38,287 bases of DNA from positions 1 to 38,287 of the forward strand of contig CADBSK010000083.1 in the NCBI GenBank assembly GCA_902797305.1, written 5' to 3'. The translations under genes were made by a program, and so were the position numbers. This stretch comes from an uncultured Spirochaetaceae bacterium (GTDB taxonomy: Bacteria > Spirochaetota > Spirochaetia > Treponematales > Treponemataceae). Positions 16,369 through 24,233 of this stretch are shown here, in pieces. A model generated the notes under the pieces. That model had not been told where the DNA came from and searched no databases. It saw only the letters and a list, made by a program, of their open reading frames with translations. Positions within the stretch are counted from its first letter, which is position 1. Each line of letters opens with the position of its first letter.

Positions 16369-16500
16369 GCGTTAGCGCTGTGCAGGGCAACCCGCAAGGG
16401 CTGTTCCGGAGCGAAGCGTAGGAATGAGCGGATAGCGAACCCGGAACATAGCGACCGGCCCGGTGGCGAGCTTTAAGCGAGTTACCGGGCCGGGAACGCC
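16369..16500 (-). repeat. GC-rich multi-hairpin intergenic element
   Basis: A strikingly GC-rich block in AT-rich surroundings between the RND and LolA-like genes. It contains a perfect 10-bp stem CCGGCCCGGT (16455-16464) with ACCGGGCCGG (16484-16493); GTTCCGG (16403-16409) with CCGGAAC (16441-16447); a CCC-GCAA-GGG tetraloop hairpin (16391-16400); and GCG-TTA-GCGC (16369-16378). The short unit AGCG/TAGCGA recurs every 8-12 bases. It may be a dispersed REP-like element or a mobile intergenic repeat. No T-run follows on either strand. Confidence 0.65.
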
Positions 16501-18870
16501 CTATTTTTTATTACCAAAAGGCTTTGTTATGTACAAAAGCACTGGTGTAATGGTGTAGTCTGCCACCAGTGCGCTGCCAAGTCCGATAATGGAAAGGTAA
16601 CCCAGGCGGACAAGAACCGACATTGTACTAAAGAGGAAGATAAAGAAGAGACCGCAGAGAATTATTGTGGTCATAATCATTGTCTTTCCGATTTCACGGT
16701 AACTTGCAAGAATGGCTTTTTTGTAGTCGCCGGTAAGTTCCCAGTGATATTTAATATGGTTTGTAAAGTGAATTGTGTCGTCAACGGCAATTCCAAGAAT
16801 CATAGGCATAATCATGGCGGTAATCATGTCCAGATTGATTCCAAAGTAACCCATTATACCTGCAATAATCACGATTGGCGCAATATTTGGAATCATGGCG
16901 ATAAAGCCTGTTCGGAAAGACATAAAGGCAATTATAAGAAGAACAAGAATTACAATAAGTGAAGTTCCAATTGACTTAATCGAACCGCGAACCAGTTTTC
17001 CGTTCATTACGGCGTACTGCATTACTTCTCCAACTACACCGCCATTTGAAGCTTCTGGGAAGAGTTCCTTTACCCATTTTTCTACCATGTCTACATTCTG
17101 AACGCATTCTTCTGCATCGTAGCCAGAAAGGTCTACATGAAGGTAGGCTGCCTTAAAGTCTTCGCTTACATAATCGTAAAGGTCTGAGCCGCCGGAAATT
17201 TCGTAGAGGAACATTATCTGGCTTACTAAATCCTGGTCGTCAGGGATTACATAATAGTCAGGATCATCACCATTCAAGGTTCTGTTCATCTCCTTGATAA
17301 CTTTTGTTACGCTGGAAACCCTTTCCTTTCCGTTACTAACTTTTGTCATGCTCAAAGTTCCGATTCGGCGGGAAAGTTCATCCATGTTTTTAAGAACCTG
17401 TGGATTTTTGATAGCGTCTTCCTGGTCATATTCTACGAGAACTTCGTAACTGTACTGACCACCCAGCTGGCTTCTGGTAATTTCCATAAGTCGCTTTATG
17501 TATGGAGTGCGCTCTCCCATCATTTCTGAGTAGTCCATGTTTACTTTGATTTTGAAGAGACCCGGAATACAGACTGCCATTACAACTGACGCAACGATTA
17601 CCGTAATCCATTTTTTGTCCAGAATCTTTTTTCCCATTGCTTCTACCCGAAGGTCGGTTTTTGTAGAGCCTGCTGTATCAACAAAGGTAGGATCAGGTTC
17701 CTTGTCTTTTCCAAAGCTGTAGAGACATGGAAGAAGAATCATTGTGTATACAAAAACCATGAATACAACGGCAGCGGTAATTGCCCCTACCCATCTCATA
17801 GGTTTGATTCCACCTGCAAGGAAAGAAAGCATTCCACCCATTGTAGTGATAACCGTAAAGAAAAGTGCCCAGCCGGAATCCCGAACGCCCATGACAATTG
17901 ATTCTTTTCGTTTTCCGGTTTTGCGGAAATAAAGCTTAAAACTGTTGATGTAATGAACTGCATAACCTACTGCAAGAGCCATTGTCAAAAGAACGGTAAC
18001 CATAATCATGGTGTTGTTTCCGGTAATGTTCATCCAGGCTGAATAGCCCAAAGTTGTAAGAATTGCTCCCACTGTTGCGATTGTAGGAACGATTACACCT
18101 CGAAGAGAACGAATAAATACAACAAGGAAAATAAGCATCACAACAAAACCGATTGCGATACGGCTTATACACTGCTCAATTGTTGCCTTTTCTTCTTCAT
18201 ATTCTGTATAAGAAAGACCTGTAGGACGGATTATCCATTTGTCAGACTTAAATTCGTCGGAATTAAAAATCTTCATTGCCGGAGGAGCGATTTTATTCAT
18301 TGCTTCATCAAGGCTCTCGGAATACTGTTCAAGATTTACTATCAGCCAGGTTTCGGTACAGTCTTCGCTTACAAGAAAGTTTTTTAATGACTCTCGGCTT
18401 AGAATAAAGTCCCGTTTTGCCTTTAGTGAATCTTCATCAACAGAGCCGTCAGCCTTGCGTGGGATTCCGTCTTCAAAAGGACTTGTAACTTCAAAGCCGT
18501 CATCTGTACCAATAGGAACAGAAAGTTCCATAAGAGATGTAATGCTTGATGCATATGGAACTTCAGCCAGAAGACGGTCCCCAAGCTTATCAATCATTTC
18601 AAGGCAATCAGGTGCAAAAACATCGTCAGCGGTGATGTGAGCCATAAGGGTGTCGGTAGAACCAAAAATGCTTTCAAAATGATCCTGGTTCTGTTTTACC
18701 ACATCCCAGTTATCAAACCAGTCCTCTTCTCCATTGTCCAGCTTAAGCCGTGGAAGCCCAAGACATCCAATAATCGTTACAATTAAAAGACCTGTAATAA
18801 AAGCCCAGCGGTGTTTTACTTCAAAACGACCGAACTTTTCAAACCAGTCGTTGATTTTTTTGACTTGCAT
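16501..18870 (-). CDS. RND-superfamily exporter, MMPL/patched type
   Basis: 789 residues with the duplicated RND plan: a TM segment near the N-terminus (WAFITGLLIVTIIGCLGL), a large periplasmic domain, then five clustered TM segments, and a repeat of the same in the second half. The second-half intramembrane motif GIAVDDTIHF carries the acidic residues usually needed for proton coupling; the first-half counterpart ALAVGYAVHY has none. AGAGGT precedes ATG 18870. It is the first gene of a unit with the LolA-like and barrel genes and is driven by a promoter with a TetR operator between -35 and -10. Lipid or hydrophobic-compound transport is the family expectation. Confidence 0.9.
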   Translation of the reverse strand: MQVKKINDWFEKFGRFEVKHRWAFITGLLIVTIIGCLGLPRLKLDNGEEDWFDNWDVVKQNQDHFESIFGSTDTLMAHITADDVFAPDCLEMIDKLGDRLLAEVPYASSITSLMELSVPIGTDDGFEVTSPFEDGIPRKADGSVDEDSLKAKRDFILSRESLKNFLVSEDCTETWLIVNLEQYSESLDEAMNKIAPPAMKIFNSDEFKSDKWIIRPTGLSYTEYEEEKATIEQCISRIAIGFVVMLIFLVVFIRSLRGVIVPTIATVGAILTTLGYSAWMNITGNNTMIMVTVLLTMALAVGYAVHYINSFKLYFRKTGKRKESIVMGVRDSGWALFFTVITTMGGMLSFLAGGIKPMRWVGAITAAVVFMVFVYTMILLPCLYSFGKDKEPDPTFVDTAGSTKTDLRVEAMGKKILDKKWITVIVASVVMAVCIPGLFKIKVNMDYSEMMGERTPYIKRLMEITRSQLGGQYSYEVLVEYDQEDAIKNPQVLKNMDELSRRIGTLSMTKVSNGKERVSSVTKVIKEMNRTLNGDDPDYYVIPDDQDLVSQIMFLYEISGGSDLYDYVSEDFKAAYLHVDLSGYDAEECVQNVDMVEKWVKELFPEASNGGVVGEVMQYAVMNGKLVRGSIKSIGTSLIVILVLLIIAFMSFRTGFIAMIPNIAPIVIIAGIMGYFGINLDMITAMIMPMILGIAVDDTIHFTNHIKYHWELTGDYKKAILASYREIGKTMIMTTIILCGLFFIFLFSTMSVLVRLGYLSIIGLGSALVADYTITPVLLYITKPFGNKK

Positions 18871-18885
18871 ATATACCTCTTTTAA

Positions 18886-18899
18886 TTAGCATTAGCTAA
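18886..18899. promoter_or_regulatory. TTAGC-N4-GCTAA dyad in the RND leader
   Basis: TTAGC-ATTA-GCTAA lies in the 5' untranslated region just downstream of the predicted RND start point (about 18906). The same 5-4-5 dyad recurs at 19719-19732, with a variant at 19752-19765, in front of the P-type ATPase operon, suggesting a second shared regulator. Confidence 0.5.
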
Positions 18900-18912
18900 C
18901 ATTTCAACAACA

Positions 18913-18941
18913 AATATAGTGATAACACTGTTATCTGTCAA
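18913..18941 (-). promoter_or_regulatory. RND operon promoter with TetR operator in the spacer
   Basis: On the minus strand: TTGACA (18941-18936), exactly 17 bp, TATATT (18918-18913), a near-consensus promoter. The spacer is almost entirely the palindrome GATAACACTGTTATC (18921-18935), so repressor binding would directly exclude RNA polymerase. Confidence 0.85.
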
Positions 18942-18949
18942 TAGAATTT

Positions 18950-18964
18950 GATAACAGTGTTATC
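18950..18964 (+). promoter_or_regulatory. Second TetR-type operator
   Basis: GATAACAGTGTTATC is the exact reverse complement of the site at 18921-18935, with centres 29 bp apart. It lies just upstream of the tetR -35 (18971-18976) and upstream of the RND -35. It probably binds the TetR protein encoded at 19007 and mediates autoregulation. Confidence 0.8.
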
Positions 18965-18970
18965 GTTTTG

Positions 18971-19000
18971 TTGACAAAAAATTGTGTATAAAGATAAAAT
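18971..19000 (+). promoter_or_regulatory. tetR promoter, possibly leaderless
   Basis: TTGACA (18971-18976), 18-bp spacer, TAAAAT (18995-19000). The start point expected 6-7 nt downstream coincides with the ATG at 19007, and no ribosome binding site is visible before that ATG, so the message may be leaderless. Confidence 0.55.
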
Positions 19001-19006
19001 AAAAAT

Positions 19007-19633
19007 ATGGCAGATTCATCAAGTTCAGCTGCAGAAACAAAAAAGAAACTTCTTCAAAGTGCAAAAAAAGAATTCCTTGAAAAAGGTTTTATGAACGCTT
19101 CCCTTAGAACTATCGCCGCAAATGCAGGCGTTACAACTGGCGCTATGTACAGGCATTTTAAGGATAAGGACTCTTTTTTCTGCGCACTGGTGGATGAAGC
19201 AATTGAAGTTGTAAAAAAAACTGTTTCTCTTGCCGATTCAGAAAACCACGCGGGACTGGATTCTCCCCATATGCAGGAACATTTTGATCTGGAAGAAAAA
19301 TCCGTAAAAGAGTTCATCGATTATATGTTCTCTAACTTTGATGCTTTTACCTTGCTTTTAACAAAGGCTGCAGGAAGCACTCACGAACATTTTCAGGAAG
19401 AAATTTGCGAACTTTATACAAAAAACTGTGAAGAAACATTTAACTGGATGTACGAAAGCAAAATTGCCGCCAAAAAAGTTTCTCCAATGACAATTCATTT
19501 TATGGCCTCTACTGTCATCAATGCCTATTGCGACATAATTACACACAATATGAGCAAAGAAGACGCTGCCCAGTATATTACAGATATTATGGAATTTACC
19601 CGATACGGAACTATGCGTCTGATGGGGATTTAA
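19007..19633 (+). CDS. TetR-family transcriptional repressor
   Basis: 208 residues, normal TetR length. The helix-turn-helix is SLRTIAANAGVTTGAMYRHF at about residues 32-51, followed by KDKDSFF, and the rest is an all-helical ligand-binding domain. The gene is divergent from the RND operon across a 136-bp region with two identical, inverted 15-bp palindromes. By arrangement it should repress the RND/LolA-like/barrel operon and itself until a ligand, perhaps a pump substrate, is bound. Confidence 0.92.
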   Translation: MADSSSSAAETKKKLLQSAKKEFLEKGFMNASLRTIAANAGVTTGAMYRHFKDKDSFFCALVDEAIEVVKKTVSLADSENHAGLDSPHMQEHFDLEEKSVKEFIDYMFSNFDAFTLLLTKAAGSTHEHFQEEICELYTKNCEETFNWMYESKIAAKKVSPMTIHFMASTVINAYCDIITHNMSKEDAAQYITDIMEFTRYGTMRLMGI

Positions 19634-19715
19634 ATAAAACTTGAAAATTACATTCTATTTTCCGGCAAGTTGCTGCACCTGAATCACGCCTTGTATAAAA
19701 CTCTTAAAAACTTAC

Positions 19716-19744
19716 TTGTTAGCTTTTGCTAATTGTACTATAAT
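19716..19744 (+). promoter_or_regulatory. Promoter of the P-type ATPase operon
   Basis: TTGTTA (19716-19721), 17 bp, TATAAT (19739-19744). The spacer starts with the dyad TTAGC-TTTT-GCTAA (19719-19732), which overlaps the -35. Confidence 0.75.
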
Positions 19745-19765
19745 AATGTTGTTAGTTATAACTAA
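19719..19765. promoter_or_regulatory. Two 5-4-5 dyads at the P-type ATPase promoter
   Basis: TTAGC-TTTT-GCTAA (19719-19732) overlaps the -35, and TTAGT-TATA-ACTAA (19752-19765, core of the perfect 16-bp palindrome 19751-19766) lies at the start point. The half-sites resemble the TTAG/CTAA halves of DtxR/IdeR-class metal regulators, which would suit a metal exporter, but the regulator is not in this window. Confidence 0.55.
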
Positions 19766-19790
19766 CGATAAATATAAAAGAGGTTTATAT

Positions 19791-19988
19791 ATGACAGACG
19801 GTTCAAAAAAATTTTTATGGGGACTGCTTGCAGGAGTTGCAGCAGCCGCATTCATCAAAACTGATACATTCAAAAAGTGTGCCTCAAAAGTAGTTGCAGG
19901 CGGACTTCAGCTTAAAGACGATGCAAAAGAATACTTTGAAACAATCAAAGAAGATGCAGAAGATGTAAAAGCTGAAAAGAACGCATAA
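19791..19988 (+). CDS. Small single-TM protein preceding a P1B ATPase (DUF6110/PacL-like)
   Basis: 65 residues from ATG 19791, with AAAGAGG upstream; the longer frame from 19716 starts inside the promoter. The N-terminus MTDGSKKFLWG is followed by a short hydrophobic, Ala/Gly-rich segment (about residues 9-23) and then a charged Glu/Asp/Lys helix. This layout, and the position just before an HMA-type P-ATPase, recall small ATPase-associated membrane proteins such as mycobacterial PacL. It lacks their His-rich metal-binding tail. Likely a partner or scaffold of the ATPase 12 nt downstream. Confidence 0.7.
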   Translation: MTDGSKKFLWGLLAGVAAAAFIKTDTFKKCASKVVAGGLQLKDDAKEYFETIKEDAEDVKAEKNA

Positions 19989-20000
19989 AGAGGCAAAAAA

Positions 20001-22154
20001 ATGGATTTTACAGTAAAGCATTCTCTACCTGGGCGGATTCGTATCTGCTACAACAAAAAGACTATTACAAAACGACAGGCTGCCCTGGCTTACAGTCTGC
20101 TTTCTGTACAAGAAGGAATGACCAATATCTCTGTAAATTATACTACCGGCTCATTCCTGATTTATTATGATGTAAAAAAACTTTCCGAAAAACACATTCG
20201 CGCTTATTTTATGGCGCTTTCTGACAAATACTTGAATAATCAGGAAATGCTGGAATCTGTAGAAGAGCCCAAGGAGCAGGAAAGCCTTCTGTTTGATCTG
20301 GCACAGATGACTTTTACACATTATTTTAAAATGATTCTTCCCCTTCCGGTGCGGCTTGTTTTAAGGGCTTTTTCTCTTGGCCCACGGATTATAAATGGAA
20401 TTGAACATCTTTTAAAAGGCGAAGTTTTTCATTCTGAAGTACTGGATGCAACGGCAATTTCAATGGCGCTTATCACTGGCGACACTAGAACTGCCTCAAA
20501 TATAAATTTTCTTTTAAATATCGGAGACACAATAGAAGAATTTACAAAGAAAAAGTCCTACAGCGACCTGGCAGACAGGCTGATTTCTCAAAACGATCAG
20601 GTTCAGCTTGTTGGTAAAAGTGAAAACGGCGAACAGACCGAAAAAACTGTTCCTTTAAGCATGATTAAGAAAGGTGACATTGTTGCCGTACGAACGGGAA
20701 GCGTTATTCCTGTAGACGGAAGTGTTATAAAAGGAGAAGCCCTTGTAAATCAGGCTACTATTACCGGAGAACCTCTCGCTGTAGAAAAAAGAGAAGGAAA
20801 TACTGTTTTTGCAGGAACCATTTTGCAGGAAGGAGAAATATTTGTAGAAGTTAGAGCAACCGGAAGCCAGACCAAGGTGCAGAACATTCTTCAGATGATA
20901 GATAATTCACAGAATCTTAAGGTTTCTTCTCAGGTTCGCTCGGAAAACCTTGCAAATCAACTTGTAAAATACAATTTCCTTCTTTCTCTGGCAACTTTCT
21001 TTGTTACAGGAAATATTACAAAAGTTATGGCAACATTGATGGTAGATTATTCCTGTGCAATGAAACTTGCAGCCCCAATTGCGGTTTTAAGCGCAATGAA
21101 AGAAGCCGCCGGGAACGGAATCCTTGTTAAAGGCGGTAAATTCCTTGAAAACGCTTCCCTTGCGGACACGGTTGTTTTTGACAAGACGGGAACTTTAACC
21201 CATGCAAGTCCAAAACTGGCAGAGATTTTTGCCTACGGAGGACACAGCAAGGAAGAAGTACTTGCTATTGCCGCTTGTCTTGAAGAACATTTTACCCATC
21301 CTATTGCCACTGCAATTGTAAAGGCTGCAGAAGAAGAAAAACTCCTTCACCCAGAAGAGCATGCAAAAGTTGAATATATAGTTGCCCATGGAATTGCAAC
21401 AAAACTTCATGGTAAAAAAGTTTTGATTGGAAGCCGGCATTTTATTTTTGAAGATGAAAAGGTTTCTGAATCTTCCGATTTGTCAGAAATCCAGAAAAAT
21501 GCCCTGGAAAACGGTATGTCCCTTCTGTATCTTGCTGAAGAAAAAAATCTAATAGGAATTTTTGCAATAAATGACCCGGTACGAAAAAATGCTGCAAAAA
21601 TCATCAAAGCCCTGCATTCTTCAGGAATTAAAAACTGCGTTATGATTACTGGAGACGATGAAGGAGCTGCAAAAAATGCGGCCCGGCTCACAAAAATAGA
21701 CCATTATATTTCCCGTGCCCTGCCAGAAGACAAGGTTCGCTATATTGAGGAAGAGAAAAAGAAAGGGCACAAAGTTATAATGATTGGTGACGGTATAAAC
21801 GACGCCCCTGCCCTTGCGGCCGCAGATACAGGAATTGCCATGGGAGACTGTGCAGACATAACCGGAGAAACTGCCGATATAGTTCTTTCTGCGGAAGACG
21901 GATTATTAGGTTTGTATAAAACCCGGATTCTAGGTTCCCTGCTTATGGAAAAAATTGATACGAACAACAGAAAAATTGTTGCGGTAAATACAAGCCTTAT
22001 GTTTCTTGGTTTATTGGGCTTTGTTTCACCTTCTATTGCAGCCCTTCTTCATAACGCTTCAACAATTGCATTCAGCCTGAAAGCAATGCAACCCTTGCTT
22101 CCTGAGGTTGAACCTGAAGTTCACAACAGCAGAGCAACTTCAATTCAGGAGTAA
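20001..22154 (+). CDS. P1B-type heavy-metal ATPase with N-terminal HMA-like domain
   Basis: 717 residues. The N-terminus (VKHSLPGRIRICY) is an HMA_2-like domain without CxxC. Then come an actuator motif TGEP, the phosphorylation site DKTGT (Asp 394), HP in FTHPIATA, and MIGDGINDAPAL. The metal-site position that reads CPC in copper pumps reads SCAMKLA here, so a metal other than copper (Mn, Fe, Co or Zn class) is likely. The membrane part appears short. It is co-transcribed with the small protein before it and the HMA_2-like protein after it. Metal identity is open; the operator dyads hint at an iron/manganese-type regulator. Confidence 0.88.
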   Translation: MDFTVKHSLPGRIRICYNKKTITKRQAALAYSLLSVQEGMTNISVNYTTGSFLIYYDVKKLSEKHIRAYFMALSDKYLNNQEMLESVEEPKEQESLLFDLAQMTFTHYFKMILPLPVRLVLRAFSLGPRIINGIEHLLKGEVFHSEVLDATAISMALITGDTRTASNINFLLNIGDTIEEFTKKKSYSDLADRLISQNDQVQLVGKSENGEQTEKTVPLSMIKKGDIVAVRTGSVIPVDGSVIKGEALVNQATITGEPLAVEKREGNTVFAGTILQEGEIFVEVRATGSQTKVQNILQMIDNSQNLKVSSQVRSENLANQLVKYNFLLSLATFFVTGNITKVMATLMVDYSCAMKLAAPIAVLSAMKEAAGNGILVKGGKFLENASLADTVVFDKTGTLTHASPKLAEIFAYGGHSKEEVLAIAACLEEHFTHPIATAIVKAAEEEKLLHPEEHAKVEYIVAHGIATKLHGKKVLIGSRHFIFEDEKVSESSDLSEIQKNALENGMSLLYLAEEKNLIGIFAINDPVRKNAAKIIKALHSSGIKNCVMITGDDEGAAKNAARLTKIDHYISRALPEDKVRYIEEEKKKGHKVIMIGDGINDAPALAAADTGIAMGDCADITGETADIVLSAEDGLLGLYKTRILGSLLMEKIDTNNRKIVAVNTSLMFLGLLGFVSPSIAALLHNASTIAFSLKAMQPLLPEVEPEVHNSRATSIQE

Positions 22155-22157
22155 TCC

Positions 22158-22472
22158 ATGGAATACAGATACTTTCCCGGTCGTCTTCGTTTTAGAGATC
22201 ACATTCTTAGGGACGAAGAAATTAGAAATGCTGCAATCAGCGTTGTAAAAAAAATCTGTCCTCAGGCAGAAATCTCATATACGGAAAAAACTTCCGGGAT
22301 TCTTGCAACTTACCCTGAAAAAACTGTAGAAATTGAAAAATTAAAACCTTTAATTCCTCTAATCCTTGATATAGAACCTAAAGTTAGGTTTTATACGCCC
22401 TCAAAAAAACAAACAATTCTTGAGGGCATAAAAAAAATTGAAGAAAAGGTTATTGAAATACAAAAAGAATAG
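22158..22472 (+). CDS. HMA_2-like domain protein
   Basis: 104 residues, starting 3 nt after the ATPase stop. MEYRYFPGRLRFRD mirrors the PGRIRI opening of the ATPase N-terminal domain, and the spacing of beta strands fits a ferredoxin-like HMA fold, again without CxxC. The C-terminus is a charged helix. It is probably a soluble accessory or regulatory domain that was split from or duplicated out of the ATPase. Confidence 0.7.
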   Translation: MEYRYFPGRLRFRDHILRDEEIRNAAISVVKKICPQAEISYTEKTSGILATYPEKTVEIEKLKPLIPLILDIEPKVRFYTPSKKQTILEGIKKIEEKVIEIQKE

Positions 22473-22483
22473 TAACCGCAAGG

Positions 22484-23000
22484 TTACCAATCAAAACTCG
22501 CCCAGCGGTCGTTCATTTTTGGAAGGAGCGCTGCAAAAAGCCTACCGCCAAAGGAATACTTTCTCATTTCTTCAATAAAACGGAAGCCCTGGCAAAGATC
22601 TTCAATTTCCTGCCCGCTCCAGGTACCGCTTTTGAATTCCGCCTTAGTAGCTTTAACTGTATCGTGGTATTTCTGCTTTTTTACCATCATGGGATTGTTC
22701 TGCTCAGTAATGAGCCTTCCCCTTGAAAAATTATCTTTCAAAATCTTTAAGAATTTTCCAATTTCTTCCAGAGTAAGATACATAAAAACGCCTTCTGCAA
22801 TGAAGAGTACTGGAGAACCCTTTTTATCCAGTTCCGCTTTTACGGCATCGCACCAGGAATCTTCCAAGCAGTTTCCTACAATCATTTTTACCCGAGGCTT
22901 TTCTTCAAAAACTTTTTTTACGAACATCAATGGTATCTGCAAAATCAAGATCGAACCAACTGATTCGTCCGTTATCTACGCGGGAAAACCTGTAATTTTT
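22484..23000 (-). pseudogene. Leucine carboxyl methyltransferase-family (LCM/PPM) gene, truncated and frameshifted
   Basis: The intact 154-codon tail (22948-22484) contains FIAEGVFMYLTLEEIGKFL, a clear signature of SAM-dependent methyltransferases of the LCM family. The family's preceding text, RVDNGRISWFDLDF then ADTIDV, is found upstream in another frame, joined at a run of seven A's in the coding strand. A stop (TAA, 23003-23001) precedes that, and the SAM-binding N-terminus is absent. So the gene is both 5'-truncated and frameshifted and should be inactive, unless the frameshift is a sequencing error. Confidence 0.75.
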
Positions 23001-23054
23001 TTAGGATTTGAAATTTAAAGTTTCGTTATTATAAATTAATGTTATAATAGTTGT

Positions 23055-23780
23055 ATGGACAAAGAGAATATTTCAATATTCGAATTGATGTCGAAACCTG
23101 AAAAAATTAATTTCGCATTTCAGCCGATTTTTGAAATTGAAAACGGAGAAATTTACGGCTATGAAGCGCTCATGCGCCCTGCTCCATATTCCCCTATGGA
23201 AGTCATTACTGAGTATGCTCACTTGGGACGCCTAAATGAAATAGAAGAATTTACAACTTATTATGCTGCCAAACAATTTTTAGAGAACAATCTCACTGGT
23301 AAATTATTTCTAAATTCTTTTCCATCGGCATTTGTTTCTGATGAAATGATGATCAAAGTTCATGAATTGGCTAAGAGCCGTTTTAAGGACAGACTTGTTA
23401 TCGAAATGCTCGAATACACAGAGTTTAACGGACATGCACAGTATAAAAAAACAGAACAATTCAAAAAATCAAATACAGGACAGCTTATAGCCATTGATGA
23501 CTATGGTACTGGGAAAAACATTGATGAAGAATGTATCAATTTTTATAAGCCAGATATTGTTAAAATTGATCATTCCATCATATCAAATATTCATAAAAAC
23601 GTAATAAATCAAAAGAAACTAATTGATATCTGTAACTATCTGGAGAAAGAAGGAATTACAATTCTTGCAGAAGGTGTTGAAACCCAGGAAGAATATGACT
23701 ATCTCAAAAAGTATCCAATAAAACTCATGCAGGGTTACTTCTTAGGTAAACCTCAGATTTTTAAAGATTATTCAAATTAA
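23055..23780 (+). CDS. Stand-alone EAL-domain cyclic-di-GMP phosphodiesterase
   Basis: 241 residues, essentially only an EAL domain. Catalytic and metal-binding positions look complete: YEALMRP (the EAL glutamate), LNSFP (Asn), IEMLE (Glu), DDYGTG (the Asp pair), VKID (Lys), LAEGVET (Glu) and MQGYFLG (Gln). It should hydrolyse c-di-GMP. TATAAT at 23043-23048 would place transcription start at or next to the ATG, and no ribosome binding site is visible; alternatively TTGAAA (23008-23013)-N16-TATAAA gives a 13-nt leader. No sensory domain, so activity is set by expression or partners. Confidence 0.88.
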   Translation: MDKENISIFELMSKPEKINFAFQPIFEIENGEIYGYEALMRPAPYSPMEVITEYAHLGRLNEIEEFTTYYAAKQFLENNLTGKLFLNSFPSAFVSDEMMIKVHELAKSRFKDRLVIEMLEYTEFNGHAQYKKTEQFKKSNTGQLIAIDDYGTGKNIDEECINFYKPDIVKIDHSIISNIHKNVINQKKLIDICNYLEKEGITILAEGVETQEEYDYLKKYPIKLMQGYFLGKPQIFKDYSN

Positions 23781-23796
23781 TACAACTTAAGATCTC

Positions 23797-23825
23797 TTGA
23801 CACATACCACTGTAGGGTATATATT
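23797..23825 (+). promoter_or_regulatory. csoR-copA promoter with CsoR operator in the spacer
   Basis: TTGACA (23797-23802), 17 bp, TATATT (23820-23825). The spacer is filled by ATACCACTGTAGGGTAT (23804-23820), a CsoR-type pseudo-palindrome, so apo-CsoR should block polymerase and Cu(I) should release it. Confidence 0.85.
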
Positions 23826-23838
23826 GTCCATAATTTAT

Positions 23839-23855
23839 ATACCCCTATAGGGTAT
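23839..23855. promoter_or_regulatory. Second CsoR operator
   Basis: ATACCC-N5-GGGTAT, the best match to the CsoR-family consensus of G/C tracts flanked by TA. Its centre is 35 bp from the first site, between start point and csoR ribosome binding site (AAAGGAG 23879-23885). Confidence 0.85.
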
Positions 23856-23891
23856 TTTACCTACAATATATACCTTACAAAGGAGTTTTTC

Positions 23892-24197
23892 ATGCAAGAA
23901 ACATGCCCCCACTGTTCTGGAAAACACAAAGAACGCAGTGATACAGAAAGAAAAGATTTAATGAACCGTCTTAAACGAATAGAAGGACAGGTTCGCGGTG
24001 TTGAAGGAATGCTGGAAAACGACGTCTATTGTACTGACATTCTGATTCAAGTATCTGCTATTTCCAGTGCCCTTAAGAGCTTTAACAAGGTTCTCCTTGC
24101 CAATCACATGAAAACCTGTGTAGCAGAGGGTATCCGAAAAGGAGATGACAGCGTTATTGATGAGTTTGTTGTGACTTTACAAAAGTTAATGAAATAA
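23892..24197 (+). CDS. csoR: CsoR-family copper-sensing repressor
   Basis: 101 residues, all-helical DUF156 fold: RLKRIEGQVRGVEGMLEN, then VYCTDILIQVSAISSAL with the first ligand Cys, and NHMKTCV with the His and second Cys. This C-H-C set is the Cu(I) site of CsoR. An extra N-terminal CPHCSGKH could bind metal as well. It is the first gene of the copper operon, 36 nt before copA, and should repress the promoter at 23797-23825. Confidence 0.93.
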   Translation: MQETCPHCSGKHKERSDTERKDLMNRLKRIEGQVRGVEGMLENDVYCTDILIQVSAISSALKSFNKVLLANHMKTCVAEGIRKGDDSVIDEFVVTLQKLMK

Positions 24198-24233
24198 AAC
24201 ATCGGTCGCCCGTGGCCTTACTCAGGAGGAATA

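Noticed and set aside
16369..16500. rho-independent terminator or tRNA-like gene
   Set aside because: Stems are strong but no U-run follows on either strand, and no cloverleaf or CCA end can be drawn.
19007..19633. TetR protein as regulator of the P-type ATPase operon
   Set aside because: The GATAACA-type palindromes occur only between tetR and the RND gene; the ATPase promoter carries a different dyad.
22632..23018. 128-codon plus-strand ORF
   Set aside because: It is antisense to the methyltransferase-family sequence and has no family features of its own.
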